A stretch of 64,000 nucleotides of DNA from Pseudidiomarina marina (GTDB taxonomy: Bacteria > Pseudomonadota > Gammaproteobacteria > Enterobacterales > Alteromonadaceae). The position numbers and the translations under genes were made by a program. The notes under the pieces are model-generated. The model did no database searches. It saw only the letters and a program-made list of their open reading frames with translations, and was not told the DNA's origin. Location of the stretch: positions 434,001-498,000 of the forward strand of contig NZ_PIPZ01000002.1 of NCBI RefSeq assembly GCF_003987045.1, in the 5' to 3' direction. Positions 17,331 to 30,988 of this stretch are shown here, in pieces; within the stretch, counting starts at the first letter, position 1; the number at the start of each line of letters is the position of its first letter.

Positions 17331-18282
17331 ATTGAAGGTGGTGTTTGCCGGTACGCCAGATTTTGCTGCGCAGCATTTGGCGGCATTAATCGAGGATGAC
17401 AACATCAATGTTGTCGCCGTTTATACACAACCTGACCGGCCAGCAGGACGCGGTAAAAAACTTCAAGCAAGCCCCGTCAAGCAATTAGCGCTACAACATG
17501 AGATTCCGGTAGAGCAACCGGAGAACTTCAAACAGGCAGAAGCGCAAGCGCAGTTGGCAAGCTATCACGCTGATGTGATGGTGGTGGTTGCCTACGGTTT
17601 ATTGTTACCGCAGGCGGTATTAGATACGCCTCGACTTGGTTGCGTGAACGTTCACGGCTCACTGTTGCCGCGTTGGCGCGGTGCGGCGCCAATTCAACGC
17701 GCACTCTGGGCTGGCGACGACGAGACTGGCGTTGCCATTATGCAAATGGAGGCAGGTTTAGATACCGGCCCTGTTTTGCTTGAAGCCCGATTACCTATTT
17801 TACCCGTTGATACATCGGCGACACTTTATACAAAACTTGCAAAGCTGGGTCCCGCAGCATTACGTGATGCGCTACACAATTTAGAGCAGTTGCAAGGCGC
17901 CGCAATCACTCAAGATGAGTCTCAGGCAACATATGCGAAGAAGTTGAGCAAAGAAGAAGCGCAACTCGATTGGCATCAGCCCGCTGTCGCGCTAGAACGA
18001 TGGGTTCGTGCGTTTAATCCTTGGCCCATTTGTTGGTTCACTTGTGCGAATAACGAGATTGTCAAAGTTTGGCGCGCTGATGTTGTTGAAGGTGGGGATG
18101 CCGCACCAGGAACAATTTTACGCGCCGATAAGCACGGCATTGTTGTTCAAACCGCAGACCAAGCACTACGTTTATTGGAACTTCAGCCAGCTGGTAAAAA
18201 GCCGATGGCTGCCGCAGACTTTCTCAATGGCCGCAGTGATTGGCTTACGCCAAACACTTCGCTACCTCAGGTACAGTCATGA
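17320..18282 (+). CDS. fmt: Methionyl-tRNA formyltransferase
   Basis: Formylates initiator methionyl-tRNA with 10-formyltetrahydrofolate. The 320-residue protein has the two-domain layout: an N-terminal formyltransferase with [13 protein letters not shown] and the catalytic signature [16 protein letters not shown], and a C-terminal beta-barrel that binds tRNA (from about residue 205). The start ATG at 17320 lies within the end of def. The stop codon overlaps the rsmB start (ATGA). Together with def it forms the formyl-methionine cycle. Confidence 0.97.
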   Translation: MPNKLKVVFAGTPDFAAQHLAALIEDDNINVVAVYTQPDRPAGRGKKLQASPVKQLALQHEIPVEQPENFKQAEAQAQLASYHADVMVVVAYGLLLPQAVLDTPRLGCVNVHGSLLPRWRGAAPIQRALWAGDDETGVAIMQMEAGLDTGPVLLEARLPILPVDTSATLYTKLAKLGPAALRDALHNLEQLQGAAITQDESQATYAKKLSKEEAQLDWHQPAVALERWVRAFNPWPICWFTCANNEIVKVWRADVVEGGDAAPGTILRADKHGIVVQTADQALRLLELQPAGKKPMAAADFLNGRSDWLTPNTSLPQVQS

Positions 18283-19586
18283 GCCAAACCAACGTGCGCC
18301 CGGGAGCCGATAGTCGGGCTGTTGCTGCTCAGGCGATATTTCAAGTTATTGAACAAGGTCGCTCACTTAGCCAAGCCTTGCCAAACTTAAATCGACAGCT
18401 GACACCGCGTGATAAAGGTATGGCGCAAGCTCTCGCTTATGGAACATTGCGTCATTTGCCTGCACTTAATTTTATGGTTGGTGCCTTAGTAAGTAAGCCG
18501 CTCAAGGGTGAACTGAAAATATTGCACAGTTTATTGCTGGTAGGTGCCTACCAACTCGTCTATATGGGCTCAGCTGAACATGCTGCGGTTTCCGCCACCG
18601 TTGATGCGGCGGTGTTATTAAAGCGCGGCAAACAAAAAGGCTTGGTGAATGGCGTGTTACGAAATCTTCAGCGCCAGCTTCCGCAACTGCAACAGCAATT
18701 AAACACAAAACCTGCTCTGTTACACGGCCATCCGCGTTGGCTTGCCGATAGACTAACGCAACATTATCCAACCCAAGCAGACGCGATATTCAAGGCCAAT
18801 AATGACCAAGCACCGATGTGGTTACGCATCAATTCTCAACGTACGAATCGGGCGGAATATCTTGAGCTATTGCGCGAGGCCGATATTGAGGCGGTTGCCG
18901 ATGCGCCATTAGAAACCGCCATACAACTCGTAAATGCAGTTGATGTGCAACAACTACCGCACTTTCAAGATGGGTGGGTTTCAGTGCAAGACATCGCCGC
19001 GCAGCACGCCGCATGGTTACTTGATGCACAAGCTGGCGAACGTATTTTAGATTGTTGCGCTGCGCCGGGCGGAAAAACCGCGCATATTTTAGAGAAGCAA
19101 CCAGAAGCGCAGGTTTTAGCGATTGATGCCGATGAACAGCGCTTAAAGCGCGTTCATGAAAACTTACAACGATTACAGCTTAAAGCCGAAGTACAAACCG
19201 CCGACGCCACTCATACCAAGTGGTGGGACGGTCAGTTATTTGATCGCATTTTGCTCGACGCACCTTGCTCGGCAACCGGTGTCATCCGCCGCCATCCTGA
19301 TATCAAATGGTTACGTCGTGATAGCGATATTACTGAGCTTGTAGCTATTCAGCGACAGATTTTGGATGCCTTGTGGCCAACCTTAAAGCCTGGTGGCACA
19401 CTATTGTATGCAACATGTTCTATACTGGCAGAAGAAAATACACTGCAAATTGAAGCATTTAAACAACGCCATTCGGATGCAATAGCTGTTGCAACGAAGC
19501 CCGATGGCGCAGTAGAGTGGCAATGGTTACCCGGCGACCAAAATGGTGATGGGTTTTACTACGCAAAACTGGAAAAGCGCAAATGA
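18279..19586 (+). CDS. rsmB: 16S rRNA m5C967 methyltransferase RsmB
   Basis: Methylates C967 of 16S rRNA with S-adenosylmethionine. The 435-residue protein has an N-terminal NusB-like RNA-binding domain (residues about 10-140) and a Rossmann methyltransferase core with the SAM loop [13 protein letters not shown] and the two catalytic cysteines in [17 protein letters not shown] and [11 protein letters not shown]. The start at 18279 ([13 protein letters not shown]) overlaps the fmt stop by four bases; an in-frame start at 18240 would add 13 unlikely residues. It is coupled to trkA by another ATGA overlap. Confidence 0.96.
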   Translation: MSQTNVRPGADSRAVAAQAIFQVIEQGRSLSQALPNLNRQLTPRDKGMAQALAYGTLRHLPALNFMVGALVSKPLKGELKILHSLLLVGAYQLVYMGSAEHAAVSATVDAAVLLKRGKQKGLVNGVLRNLQRQLPQLQQQLNTKPALLHGHPRWLADRLTQHYPTQADAIFKANNDQAPMWLRINSQRTNRAEYLELLREADIEAVADAPLETAIQLVNAVDVQQLPHFQDGWVSVQDIAAQHAAWLLDAQAGERILDCCAAPGGKTAHILEKQPEAQVLAIDADEQRLKRVHENLQRLQLKAEVQTADATHTKWWDGQLFDRILLDAPCSATGVIRRHPDIKWLRRDSDITELVAIQRQILDALWPTLKPGGTLLYATCSILAEENTLQIEAFKQRHSDAIAVATKPDGAVEWQWLPGDQNGDGFYYAKLEKRK

Positions 19587-20959
19587 AAATAGTGATTTTA
19601 GGCGGTGGTCAAGTTGGCGGTACTTTAGCTGAGAACCTAGTCGGTGAAGACAACGATATTACCGTTGTTGATACGGATAAATCGCGCCTCGAATCCCTGT
19701 CTGAAGTTCACGATATTCGCACGATTGAAGGGCATGCATCACATCCGCGGGTACTGCGCCAAGCGGGCTGCGAAGATGCGGATATGCTAATTGCGGTGAC
19801 GCCAAGCGATGAAACCAATATGCTCGCATGCCAGATTGCCTATACGCTTTATCGTACACCGAAACGAATTGCGCGCATTCGCTCGCAAGAATACAGCGAC
19901 TACAAAGATAAGTTATTCCACAAAGACGATATACCGGTAGATTACCTGATTTCTCCTGAGCAGCAGGTTACCCACTATATTAAACGCTTAGTGGACTATC
20001 CGGGCGCACTGCAGGTAATGGAGTTTGCCGGTGGGCGCGCCAGCCTTGTTGCTGTGCGAGCTTATTATGGCGGTAAGTTAGTTGGGCATGCTATTTCGAC
20101 ATTAAAAAGCCATATGCCAAACGTGGAAACACGGGTTGCGGCAATCTTCCGCCAAGGGCAAGCGATTAAGCCCATGGGTACCACCATCATTGAAGCAGGC
20201 GATGAAATCTTTTTCATTGCGGACACCCGGTATGTGCGAATGGTCATGGAAGAAATGCAAAAACTCGAGCACCAGTATCGTCGTGTCATGATTGCCGGCG
20301 GCGGTAATGTTGGTGCGGGGCTCGCAGCACTACTCGAAGAAAACCATCGCGTTAAACTTGTCGAACACAATAAAGAGCGGGCAGAAGCACTTAACGAGAG
20401 CCTACAAAACACTACTATTTTACAAGGTGACGCTTCTGATGAGCGGTTGCTTACCGAAGAACATATTGAAGATATGGATGTGTTTATTGCGGTAACTAAC
20501 GATGACGAAGCCAACATAATGTCGGCGATGTTAGCTAAAAAGCTCGGTGCGAAGAAAACGATGGTACTGATTCAGCGTCAAGCGTATGTGGATCTTGTAC
20601 AAGATAACGTAATTGACATTGCGATCTCGCCGCAACGCGCGACCGTTTCGGCATTATTATCGCTGATTCGAAAAGGCGATATAGTAAACGCTTACTCACT
20701 CCGCAAAGGAGCTGCTGAAGCGATCGAAGCGATTGCTCACGGTGATGAGAAGACTTCGAAAGTTATCGGTAAGACGATTGATGAAATCAAGTTACCGCCG
20801 GGTACTACTATCGGTGCCATTGTGCGCGGAAACGAAGTGCTCATTGCTCATGACGATACCGTATTGCAAGCAGATGACCACGTCATTTTATTCCTAGTTG
20901 ATAAGAAATATATTCGCGAAGTAGAGCGCCTGTTCCAACCAAGCGCCCTATTCTTCTAG
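19583..20959 (+). CDS. trkA: Trk potassium system peripheral protein TrkA
   Basis: Cytoplasmic NAD(H)-binding subunit that gates the TrkH potassium channel. The 458-residue protein has two RCK_N/RCK_C modules: the first dinucleotide loop is [13 protein letters not shown] at the N-terminus, the second is [14 protein letters not shown] near residue 240. Each is followed by a C-domain. The gene overlaps rsmB (ATGA) and meets trkH tail to tail with the stop codons sharing the palindrome CTAG. It is the last gene of the def-fmt-rsmB-trkA operon, as in E. coli. Confidence 0.96.
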   Translation: MKIVILGGGQVGGTLAENLVGEDNDITVVDTDKSRLESLSEVHDIRTIEGHASHPRVLRQAGCEDADMLIAVTPSDETNMLACQIAYTLYRTPKRIARIRSQEYSDYKDKLFHKDDIPVDYLISPEQQVTHYIKRLVDYPGALQVMEFAGGRASLVAVRAYYGGKLVGHAISTLKSHMPNVETRVAAIFRQGQAIKPMGTTIIEAGDEIFFIADTRYVRMVMEEMQKLEHQYRRVMIAGGGNVGAGLAALLEENHRVKLVEHNKERAEALNESLQNTTILQGDASDERLLTEEHIEDMDVFIAVTNDDEANIMSAMLAKKLGAKKTMVLIQRQAYVDLVQDNVIDIAISPQRATVSALLSLIRKGDIVNAYSLRKGAAEAIEAIAHGDEKTSKVIGKTIDEIKLPPGTTIGAIVRGNEVLIAHDDTVLQADDHVILFLVDKKYIREVERLFQPSALFF

Positions 20960-22407
20960 CTACGCCAGAACGTAGGTGTTAGTAGCACCAAAATGGTAAA
21001 TACCTCAAGGCGCCCAAACAGCATGGCTACAACCAGTAGCCACTTCGCGGTATCTGGTATACCAGCATAGTTCGCAGCAACATCGCCTAAACCTGGCCCG
21101 AGATTATTCAAACACGCAGCGGTTGCCGAGAAAGCAGTGATATCATCGAGGCCCGTTGCTAATAGCCCCAGCATGATCACAACAAACACTAATGCATAAG
21201 CAGCAAAGAACCCCCATACCGCCTCGACAACACGTGGAGGAACAATTCGCTTCCCTAATTTCACCGAATACATACCCTGCGGATGAACTAGCCGATTCAA
21301 TTCGCGGACACCTTGACGGAACAACAGCATCACGCGCACAACCTTCAGGCCCCCAGCGGTTGAACTCGCACACCCGCCGATAAAGCTGGCAAAAATAAGA
21401 AGTATCGGCAAAAACAACGGCCAACTCGCAAAATCGGTCGTTGCAAAACCGGCCGTCGTACTAATCGAGACAGCTTGAAACATCGCTTGGTTGAAGGCAG
21501 TTTCGGTATTGTCGAAAATTTTATGCACGAGCACGGTCATAAATACGATGATAATGAGGGTCACTTGAATAAAGATGAACCCGCGCGCTTCTGGATCGCG
21601 AAAATACCCCCATAAAGAACGCCCAGTTATTGCTGCATAGTGAACGGCAAAATTGATCGATGATAAGATCAAAAATACCACACATATGGTATTTATCAGC
21701 GAATTATCGAAATAACCGATGCTGGCATCGTAAGTGCTAAAACCACCGACAGCAATGGTCGAAAAGGCGTGACCTATGGCGTCAAACCAGCCCATACCTG
21801 CGAGTTTGTAGGCAATTGCGCACACTGCTGTTAACGCCACATAGATGTACCATAAATGTTTGGCAGTATCGGCAATGCGCGGGGTCATTTTAGCGTCTTT
21901 TAATGGCCCAGGTATTTCCGTACGATAAAGCTGCATGCCGCCGATACCTAGCATTGGTAGAATTGCAACCGCCAAGACGATAATACCCATACCGCCTAGC
22001 CATTGAAGTTGTTGGCGATAAAACAGAATACTGTGCGGTAAATGTTCGATACCGGTAAGTATTGTCGCCCCAGTCGTCGTTAGGCCGGAGAAGGATTCAA
22101 AAGCCGCATCCGTAATAGAAAGTGGCACTTCGGCAGTGAACCACAGCGGCAAAATACCTACCGAGCCAAGTACCGTCCAGAACAAAACGGTTAGAAGAAA
22201 ACCATCACGAACCTTTAAATCGGAACGCTCATTGCGGTTTGGGTACCACACCAAAAAGCCCACGGTAATACTGACAATGAATGCCAGCAAAAACGCAACG
22301 CCACCGCCGTCTTCATAAATAAGCGCAACGATTCCTGGCGGAATCAATGTCACACTGAAGAGGCAAATCAGTAGTCCTAGAATACGAAGTATGCCGCGAA
22401 AGCGCAC
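20956..22407 (-). CDS. trkH: Trk potassium uptake channel TrkH
   Basis: Inner-membrane channel subunit for potassium uptake. The 483-residue protein has four repeated membrane-pore-membrane units; the pore loops are visible at [30 protein letters not shown] and [16 protein letters not shown], each with a central glycine of the selectivity filter. It is read on the strand opposite trkA and ends against it, so the two halves of the system are convergent neighbours. It starts one base inside the yigZ end, in the order slt-yigZ-trkH. Confidence 0.95.
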   Translation of the reverse strand: MRFRGILRILGLLICLFSVTLIPPGIVALIYEDGGGVAFLLAFIVSITVGFLVWYPNRNERSDLKVRDGFLLTVLFWTVLGSVGILPLWFTAEVPLSITDAAFESFSGLTTTGATILTGIEHLPHSILFYRQQLQWLGGMGIIVLAVAILPMLGIGGMQLYRTEIPGPLKDAKMTPRIADTAKHLWYIYVALTAVCAIAYKLAGMGWFDAIGHAFSTIAVGGFSTYDASIGYFDNSLINTICVVFLILSSINFAVHYAAITGRSLWGYFRDPEARGFIFIQVTLIIIVFMTVLVHKIFDNTETAFNQAMFQAVSISTTAGFATTDFASWPLFLPILLIFASFIGGCASSTAGGLKVVRVMLLFRQGVRELNRLVHPQGMYSVKLGKRIVPPRVVEAVWGFFAAYALVFVVIMLGLLATGLDDITAFSATAACLNNLGPGLGDVAANYAGIPDTAKWLLVVAMLFGRLEVFTILVLLTPTFWRS

Positions 22408-23033
22408 TAGCCGTCCTCATTTATAATTGTCATGACTACGCGCCCTTGCGTAGCATTTTTTATGTCGGATTGAAGTTCAGTTGCCGTGTCAGCCACAACA
22501 TCAAGTATCGCTTCAATATGAGCCGTGAATTGTTGTTCTTTTATTACTGCATCATAATGTTGTAGCGCGTGCGAAACCACACTTTGGTCTGCATAATCGT
22601 AGTTTATCTGAGCGGGTTTGCGTAGTACTTTTTCATGGCAGGTCAAAACTTTAAGCACTTCACTTACCGCTTGGCTATAGGCGCGTTGCAAACCACCCGT
22701 GCCAAGTTTTACCCCACCAAAGTAACGCGTAACAACCACTGAAACTTCGCCAATACCACTACTTTGCAACACATGAAACATCGGTCGTCCCGCGGTACCT
22801 GATGGCTCACCATCGTCACTCATGGCATAGCTCTGACTATCTTGAGGTGACCCATAGAGGGCTGCGGTGCAATAGTGACTCGCACCAGGCCATTGTTGCT
22901 GACATTCGCGTATATGCTGCTGATGCGCAGCGGCCGAATCCGCATGACGTACCGAAGCAACAAAGCGGCTGTTTTTAATCACTATTTCATGGGTTGCCGG
23001 CACACTCGGCACCCGATATCCGCTCATATCCAT
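22407..23033 (-). CDS. yigZ: IMPACT/YigZ family protein
   Basis: A 208-residue protein with the YigZ domain (SDDGEPSGTAGRPMFHVLQ, GIGEVSVVVTRYFGGVKLGTGGL) followed by a ferredoxin-like C-terminal domain. The YigZ-TrkH neighbourhood is conserved in gammaproteobacteria, and the eukaryotic relative IMPACT regulates Gcn2; the bacterial role is not established. The start ATG is next to the stop codon of slt, and the end overlaps trkH by one base, so the three genes are likely one unit. A second methionine at position 3 is an alternative start. Confidence 0.9.
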   Translation of the reverse strand: MDMSGYRVPSVPATHEIVIKNSRFVASVRHADSAAAHQQHIRECQQQWPGASHYCTAALYGSPQDSQSYAMSDDGEPSGTAGRPMFHVLQSSGIGEVSVVVTRYFGGVKLGTGGLQRAYSQAVSEVLKVLTCHEKVLRKPAQINYDYADQSVVSHALQHYDAVIKEQQFTAHIEAILDVVADTATELQSDIKNATQGRVVMTIINEDG

Positions 23034-23034
23034 C

Positions 23035-25014
23035 CTAAGGTTTCAGTTGCGACCCGCTAATTTGCATTGGCACTAATTCACCAAATAATTCCGGTTGTAG
23101 TTCATTTTCACGTAGCGAGCGATAAATCTGTTGATACGCCAATACATTCTTTACATAGTTTCTTGTTTCAACATACGGAATCAATTCTATCCACCGATCG
23201 GCCTCCATTGGTTGCGCTGGAAGCCAATCATAGACTCGATAGATGCCAGCATTATACGCCGCTGTCGCCAAGATCCAATTGTTCCCTAGCCGCCGCTGTA
23301 AATCCGCTAAATAACGCGTGCCCAGCCGGATGTTATAGGACGGATTAAACAACTCATGCACGCTCACATCGCGACGTTCGACCAAGTTGGCGGTACTCGG
23401 AAGTAATTGCATGAGACCATAAGCGCCGGCGTGTGAGCGCGCATCATTACGAAACGCACTTTCGCGCCTTGAAACGGCAAGGGCCCAGTTCACATCAATA
23501 TTTGCTGCGTTTGAAAATTCTTGATGCTCTTCCATGTAGGCGGTTGGGAAACGCTGAGCAATGGCGTCATATTCGCCGAGCAGACCCAGCGTGTAAATCG
23601 CTTGATCATGCCAGCCCCACTCGCTTGCAATGACTGCCAACGCCCGCTGGTCATTTGGCGGTAGATGCTCAAGCAATGCATTCCACTCTCGTCGCGCAGC
23701 TAAATTTCTATCCAATGCTCGTAACTCATACGCTCGCTGAACACCGGGTAGTTGTCGCACTCGATTCACTTGCTCAGCAGGTAATTCAAGCCCATTACGG
23801 CTGAGAGTTAACGGTTGTTTCAGTTTCGCTGCTGCGAGAAATCCATAATAGCTGCGTTGCTGAGCAACGCGCTCAAATACTTGCTTTGATACCGGCACAA
23901 AACCCAACGCTTCAAGCGATCGAGCGAACCAATACTGCCATTGTTCAGACTCGCGTTGTGTATCCGGTAGTCGTGGTACTAGGCCCATGATTTGAGTCCA
24001 CGCCCCCTGCCTCAGCCATTCGGCAAGTTGCCAATGCAGAGTTACATCCGTGTGTTCGGTTGCGTCAATTCGAGCAAGCCATCGGCCAGCTTGTTCATGG
24101 CCTTTCACGCTCAAGGCAACGGCAAATGTTTGCCTCAGTTTGAGGTATTGATCGGCGGAAAAGTTAATATGAGCCGGTAAATTATCGATGAGTTTGAGCG
24201 CAATGTCTGGATCACGCCAAATTAATCGTCCTAAACCATATGCAACAATTTGTGTTTCAAGTTCTGGATAGTCTCCAGTTAAGTACTTTAATTCATTGAG
24301 GCTACTCGGATTACGTCGAACCCGATGATAGTGCTCGGATAAATAATGCATCGGCGTCGGCAACATTTTCTGCAAATACGGAATTAATGTGTGCTTACCA
24401 CCTTCAGCTGCCAGTGCAATTCGCTGCCACACCATGTCCGTCGTGCGCATACCAGCATTTGTCCATGCTTCTAATACTGGGTCGCAATCTTTAGGTAACG
24501 ACTCGCCGGTCAGCCAAATATCATTGACGCGTCGCAATACCGGTTTCGTGTCACCCGAGCCGGTCGCCAACTGCGCATAAATAGAGAAACATTGGTGTCG
24601 AGTGCTACCAGGGTGCTCATAATCTCGCAGAAACTGTTCATAATGATGACCATCCATGAGCTTATCCAGCCACACCGAGCGCACTTGCCAACCTAATGGC
24701 GATAAATGATGTTGGCTGAGGAATTCAAGTACTCGATCATCATCTTCAGGTGTGGCTAACAGCCGAATGTAATCTGCCTCGAGGTAAGGCTGTAAAGGGT
24801 AGTCTTTTAGCGCTTGGTTAAGCCGAGCGTACTCATCGAGTTGGCGTCGTTTCAAGGCTTCCTCTGCGTCTAGAAAAAGGTCGCGTTGATGTTGACGCAC
24901 ATCGATAGCACTGTCTGCCGCTTGAGTCGTCGATAATTCATTGGCATGAATACCGCTCACCAAACCGCTAGTACATAATACAACCGTACAAAAATGCTGA
25001 TACCACTTCGACAT
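23035..25014 (-). CDS. slt: Soluble lytic murein transglycosylase
   Basis: A 659-residue periplasmic enzyme that cleaves the MurNAc-GlcNAc bond with formation of 1,6-anhydro-MurNAc. It starts with a signal peptide (residues 1-24) and continues with a long ring of helices (U- and L-domains). The C-terminal lysozyme-like domain has the catalytic glutamate in SRRESAFRNDARSHAG, followed by the signature YGLMQLLPSTA and the AYNAG motif. Length matches E. coli Slt70. It is divergent from fadB, and an inverted repeat lies immediately before its start codon. Confidence 0.93.
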   Translation of the reverse strand: MSKWYQHFCTVVLCTSGLVSGIHANELSTTQAADSAIDVRQHQRDLFLDAEEALKRRQLDEYARLNQALKDYPLQPYLEADYIRLLATPEDDDRVLEFLSQHHLSPLGWQVRSVWLDKLMDGHHYEQFLRDYEHPGSTRHQCFSIYAQLATGSGDTKPVLRRVNDIWLTGESLPKDCDPVLEAWTNAGMRTTDMVWQRIALAAEGGKHTLIPYLQKMLPTPMHYLSEHYHRVRRNPSSLNELKYLTGDYPELETQIVAYGLGRLIWRDPDIALKLIDNLPAHINFSADQYLKLRQTFAVALSVKGHEQAGRWLARIDATEHTDVTLHWQLAEWLRQGAWTQIMGLVPRLPDTQRESEQWQYWFARSLEALGFVPVSKQVFERVAQQRSYYGFLAAAKLKQPLTLSRNGLELPAEQVNRVRQLPGVQRAYELRALDRNLAARREWNALLEHLPPNDQRALAVIASEWGWHDQAIYTLGLLGEYDAIAQRFPTAYMEEHQEFSNAANIDVNWALAVSRRESAFRNDARSHAGAYGLMQLLPSTANLVERRDVSVHELFNPSYNIRLGTRYLADLQRRLGNNWILATAAYNAGIYRVYDWLPAQPMEADRWIELIPYVETRNYVKNVLAYQQIYRSLRENELQPELFGELVPMQISGSQLKP

Positions 25015-25016
25015 AA

Positions 25017-25034
25017 TTCAAACGCACGTTTAAA
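25017..25034. promoter_or_regulatory. PsrA-like operator between slt and fadB
   Basis: TTCAAACGCACGTTTAAA is an 18-base near-perfect palindrome (TTYAAACG around a CA centre). It fits the AAAC-N4-GTTT pattern bound by the TetR-type fatty-acid regulator PsrA of Pseudomonas and Shewanella. It lies 107 bases upstream of fadB and three bases from the slt start. Binding is inferred only from the motif and position. Confidence 0.5.
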
Positions 25035-25140
25035 AAATCATTGAAAAATTGCCCCAATAAGGCCACACTCTAGGGCGACTATAAGAACCACTTTAACCGA
25101 AAGCAATCTGATTATCAGTAAACGCTCAAGGAGACCGAAT

Positions 25141-28475
<3,335 letters not shown>

Positions 28476-28483
28476 GTAAAAAG

Positions 28484-28513
28484 CGTTGTTCGTTATTGGT
28501 TATTCGTTATTCG
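28484..28513. repeat. AT-rich repeat, copy A (left of tusA)
   Basis: A run built from TTATTCGTTATT-like units (CGTTATTGGTTATTCG and neighbours). It is an inverted copy of the repeat at 28860-28889, with small differences, on the other side of the terminator and tusA. It lies eight bases after fadA. Confidence 0.7.
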
Positions 28514-28540
28514 GAAAAGCCAAGAAGCAAAACTAAAAAA

Positions 28541-28573
28541 ACTCCGAGGCTTAAATGCTTCGGAGTTTTTTTT
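28541..28573. terminator. Bidirectional terminator between fadA and tusA
   Basis: ACTCCGA (28541-28547) pairs with TCGGAGT (28560-28566), extended by a short GC-rich inner stem. A-runs on the left and T-runs on the right make it effective for both fadA and the convergent tusA. Confidence 0.85.
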
Positions 28574-28596
28574 CGAATAACGATTAACAAATAACG
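28574..28596. repeat. AT-rich repeat, copy B
   Basis: CGAATAACGATTAACAAATA and the next three bases follow the terminator directly. The sequence is in the same orientation as copy C and inverted to copy A. Confidence 0.6.
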
Positions 28597-28605
28597 CTTT
28601 TGGTT

Positions 28606-28842
28606 TTAAGAGCCTTTGCGGATGAGGTAGCGATATGGCTGATTTTCCGTTTCTGCCAGAAGCAACTCGTGATCCATAAAGCGGCAAAAACTTGGAATAT
28701 CGCGAGTCGTAGCCGGGTCGTCAGCAATCACCTCCAGCGTATCACCAGGGTTCAGTTTACGCATCGCGACACGCAACATCATCACCGGCTCTGGGCACCG
28801 CAAACCCAAAGTATCGAGCTGTGACGTCACTTCTCCCGCCAT
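28606..28842 (-). CDS. tusA: Sulfur carrier protein TusA
   Basis: Accepts persulfide sulfur from IscS and passes it on for the 2-thiouridine modification of tRNA. The 78-residue protein has the CPxP signature in [16 protein letters not shown], with the active-site cysteine, and the usual beta-alpha-beta length. The gene is framed by inverted AT-rich repeats (copies A/B on one side, C on the other), which is unusual for this locus and could mean that it was moved as a small cassette or that the repeats spread later. Confidence 0.92.
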   Translation of the reverse strand: MAGEVTSQLDTLGLRCPEPVMMLRVAMRKLNPGDTLEVIADDPATTRDIPSFCRFMDHELLLAETENQPYRYLIRKGS

Positions 28843-28859
28843 GCGTTTACCTCACTTCA

Positions 28860-28889
28860 CGAATAACCAATAACGACTAACGAATAACG
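28860..28889. repeat. AT-rich repeat, copy C (right of tusA)
   Basis: CGAATAACCAATAACGACTA and the next ten bases form the inverted counterpart of copy A. It lies between tusA and the GNAT gene. Confidence 0.7.
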
Positions 28890-28893
28890 TCAA

Positions 28894-29373
28894 TTACAGG
28901 TATTTCTGCCAGAATTCCGCTTTGCCCATCGCATCATCGAGCTGATAAGGTTTAAAACCAAATTTCTCGTAAGCTATTTTTGCTGGTTCATTGCCTTGCA
29001 ACACCTCAAGGGTTAGTTTGCAGCAGCCGCGGAATTGCGCCAAAGTTTCAACTTCTTGCAACAGGCGCTTCGAAATACCTTGGCCGCGGAAGTCTTTGAT
29101 GACTGCAATGTCATGAATATTCATCACTGGTTTCGCAGCGAACGTTGAGAAACCTTCAACGCAGTTCGCCAGGCCAACTGGCTGCTCATCAACATACGCA
29201 AGAATTGAAAAGACGTGGTCACGCTTCGCCATTTCATCAATCAAGTTTTCCCGCGTTGCTTCGGGCAATGCTTCGCCACCACCCATTGGATCACGGGCGT
29301 AGTCATCTAGCATATCAACAACGGCTTGGCGGTGTTTCGGATTACTATAATCGGCAAGTACAATCTCTAACAT
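28894..29373 (-). CDS. GNAT family N-acetyltransferase
   Basis: A 159-residue acetyltransferase of the GNAT fold. The acetyl-CoA binding loop is visible as VIKDFRGQGISKRLLQEVE (R-x-x-G-x-G/A type), followed by LEVLQGNEPAKIAYEKFGF in motif B. The acceptor is unknown: it may be a small molecule, an antibiotic or a protein. It is a single gene on the minus strand between tusA and tag, with 13 bases to tag, so it may be cotranscribed with tag. Confidence 0.85.
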   Translation of the reverse strand: MLEIVLADYSNPKHRQAVVDMLDDYARDPMGGGEALPEATRENLIDEMAKRDHVFSILAYVDEQPVGLANCVEGFSTFAAKPVMNIHDIAVIKDFRGQGISKRLLQEVETLAQFRGCCKLTLEVLQGNEPAKIAYEKFGFKPYQLDDAMGKAEFWQKYL

Positions 29374-29386
29374 GATTAACTCTTAT

Positions 29387-29980
29387 CTATAATGAGAAAC
29401 GGCGCATGGCGTCGCAGGTTGGTTCATAGCAGTGGCAAGTGACGACATGATCGTTCACCATCCCCACCGCTTGCATAAACGCATAACAAATAGTGGTACC
29501 AACGAAGCTAAAGCCAGCTTTTTTTAAGGCTTTCGCCATGGTATCAGAAACTTTATCAGAAGTGGGAATGTCACCCCCCTGTCGAGCGAAAATTCTGGGC
29601 TGCCCGTCGCTGAATTGCCATAGAAACTCGTTAAAACTGATGCCCTGCTCTTCGAGTGCAAGGTAGGCGCGTGCGTTTTTAAAGATTGATTCTATTTTTA
29701 AGCGATTGCGAATAATGCCCGCATTTTGCATCAGGCTGGCTTGGTAATCTTCTGACAATTGCACAATTTTATGGGGGTTAAAGTCACAAAAGGCTTTTTC
29801 GTAATTGGTTTGCTTGCGTAGAATAGTAATCCAACTTAATCCTGCTTGTTGGCCATCAAGACACAACTTCGCAAATAGCTCTTGGCTGTCACTCACAGGA
29901 CGCCCCCATACGGTGTCGTGGTAGTGAACATACTCAGGGTCGGTGCCGCACCAACTGCAGCGGTGAATTGTTTTCGTCAT
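29387..29980 (-). CDS. tag: DNA-3-methyladenine glycosylase I
   Basis: Excises 3-methyladenine from alkylated DNA. The 197-residue protein shows the signature start HRCSWCGTDPEYVHYHDTVWG with zinc-binding residues, the conserved LCLDGQQAGLSW helix and the C-terminal zinc ligands in NDHVVTCHCY. The start is taken as the ATG at 29978-29980 (MTKTIHRCSW); a longer in-frame start at 30064 would add 28 residues that do not belong to the family and would overlap glyQ. It is divergent from glyQ; the promoters share about 80 bases. Confidence 0.95.
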   Translation of the reverse strand: MTKTIHRCSWCGTDPEYVHYHDTVWGRPVSDSQELFAKLCLDGQQAGLSWITILRKQTNYEKAFCDFNPHKIVQLSEDYQASLMQNAGIIRNRLKIESIFKNARAYLALEEQGISFNEFLWQFSDGQPRIFARQGGDIPTSDKVSDTMAKALKKAGFSFVGTTICYAFMQAVGMVNDHVVTCHCYEPTCDAMRRFSL

Positions 29981-30062
29981 TTCGCACGGTATCCTGTAAC
30001 CTCGCGTCAACACAGGGTATAATTTACGCCAATTTGGTTTAAAAATCAGCACGAGATATCGC

Positions 30063-30986
30063 ATGGCTAGCTACGATGTAAAAACATTTCAGGGCCTTAT
30101 TTTAGCCCTTCAAGATTACTGGGCGCAGCAAGGTTGCGCTGTAGTACAACCGTTGGATATGGAAGTGGGTGCAGGCACCTTCCATCCAATGACGTTCTTG
30201 CGCTCAGTTGGCCCCGAGCCAGCTAGCTTTGCCTATGTGCAGCCGTGCCGCCGTCCGACAGATGGTCGTTATGGTGAAAACCCCAATCGTTTACAGCACT
30301 ATTACCAGTTCCAAGTGCTACTCAAACCATCACCTTCGAATATTCAAGAGCTCTATTTAGGCTCACTTGAGATGTTGGGTTTTGACCCGCTTGTTCATGA
30401 TATTCGTTTTGTGGAAGACAACTGGGAATCACCTACCTTGGGCGCGTGGGGTTTAGGCTGGGAAGTTTGGTTAAACGGTATGGAAGTCACCCAGTTTACC
30501 TATTTTCAGCAAGTTGGTGGTCTTGAGTGTAAGCCGGTTGCTGGTGAGATCACCTATGGCCTCGAACGCCTCGCTATGTATATTCAAGGTGTCGATAGCA
30601 TTTATGATCTGGTGTGGACCGATGGTCCGCGCGGCAAGATCCTTTATGGCGATGTGTTCCATCAAAACGAAGTCGAACAATCGACTTACAATTTTGAGCA
30701 CGCCGATGTTGATGTATTATTTGCTCGCTTTGATTCTTGTGAGAAAGAATGTGAGCACTTACTATCAGCGAACCTGCCATTGCCCGCATACGAACAGGTT
30801 ATGCGTGCCTCACACGCATTCAATTTACTCGATGCGCGCCACGCCATTTCGGTGACCGAACGTCAACGATATATTTTACGCGTTCGAACCATGGCGAAAG
30901 GTTGCGCTGAAGCCTACTTTGCGGCTCGTGAAGCATTAGGATTTCCGCTTGTGCAAAACCAATCAGCAGTAAAAGAAGGAGCTTAA
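30063..30986 (+). CDS. glyQ: Glycyl-tRNA synthetase alpha subunit
   Basis: Catalytic subunit of the tetrameric (alpha2beta2) glycyl-tRNA synthetase typical of gammaproteobacteria. The 307-residue class II protein has [19 protein letters not shown] at the start, motif 2-like [20 protein letters not shown] and the motif 3 region [13 protein letters not shown]. It starts with ATG at 30063 and lies two bases before glyS. Confidence 0.97.
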   Translation: MASYDVKTFQGLILALQDYWAQQGCAVVQPLDMEVGAGTFHPMTFLRSVGPEPASFAYVQPCRRPTDGRYGENPNRLQHYYQFQVLLKPSPSNIQELYLGSLEMLGFDPLVHDIRFVEDNWESPTLGAWGLGWEVWLNGMEVTQFTYFQQVGGLECKPVAGEITYGLERLAMYIQGVDSIYDLVWTDGPRGKILYGDVFHQNEVEQSTYNFEHADVDVLFARFDSCEKECEHLLSANLPLPAYEQVMRASHAFNLLDARHAISVTERQRYILRVRTMAKGCAEAYFAAREALGFPLVQNQSAVKEGA

Positions 30987-30988
30987 CC

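Noticed and set aside
20956-20959. Overlapping trkA and trkH stop codons (CTAG) as something special
   Set aside because: Tail-to-tail overlaps of this kind are frequent in compact genomes; noted in the gene entries only.
28484-28889. Repeats around tusA as a CRISPR array
   Set aside because: Only three AT-rich imperfect copies in mixed orientation, no regular spacers and no cas genes.
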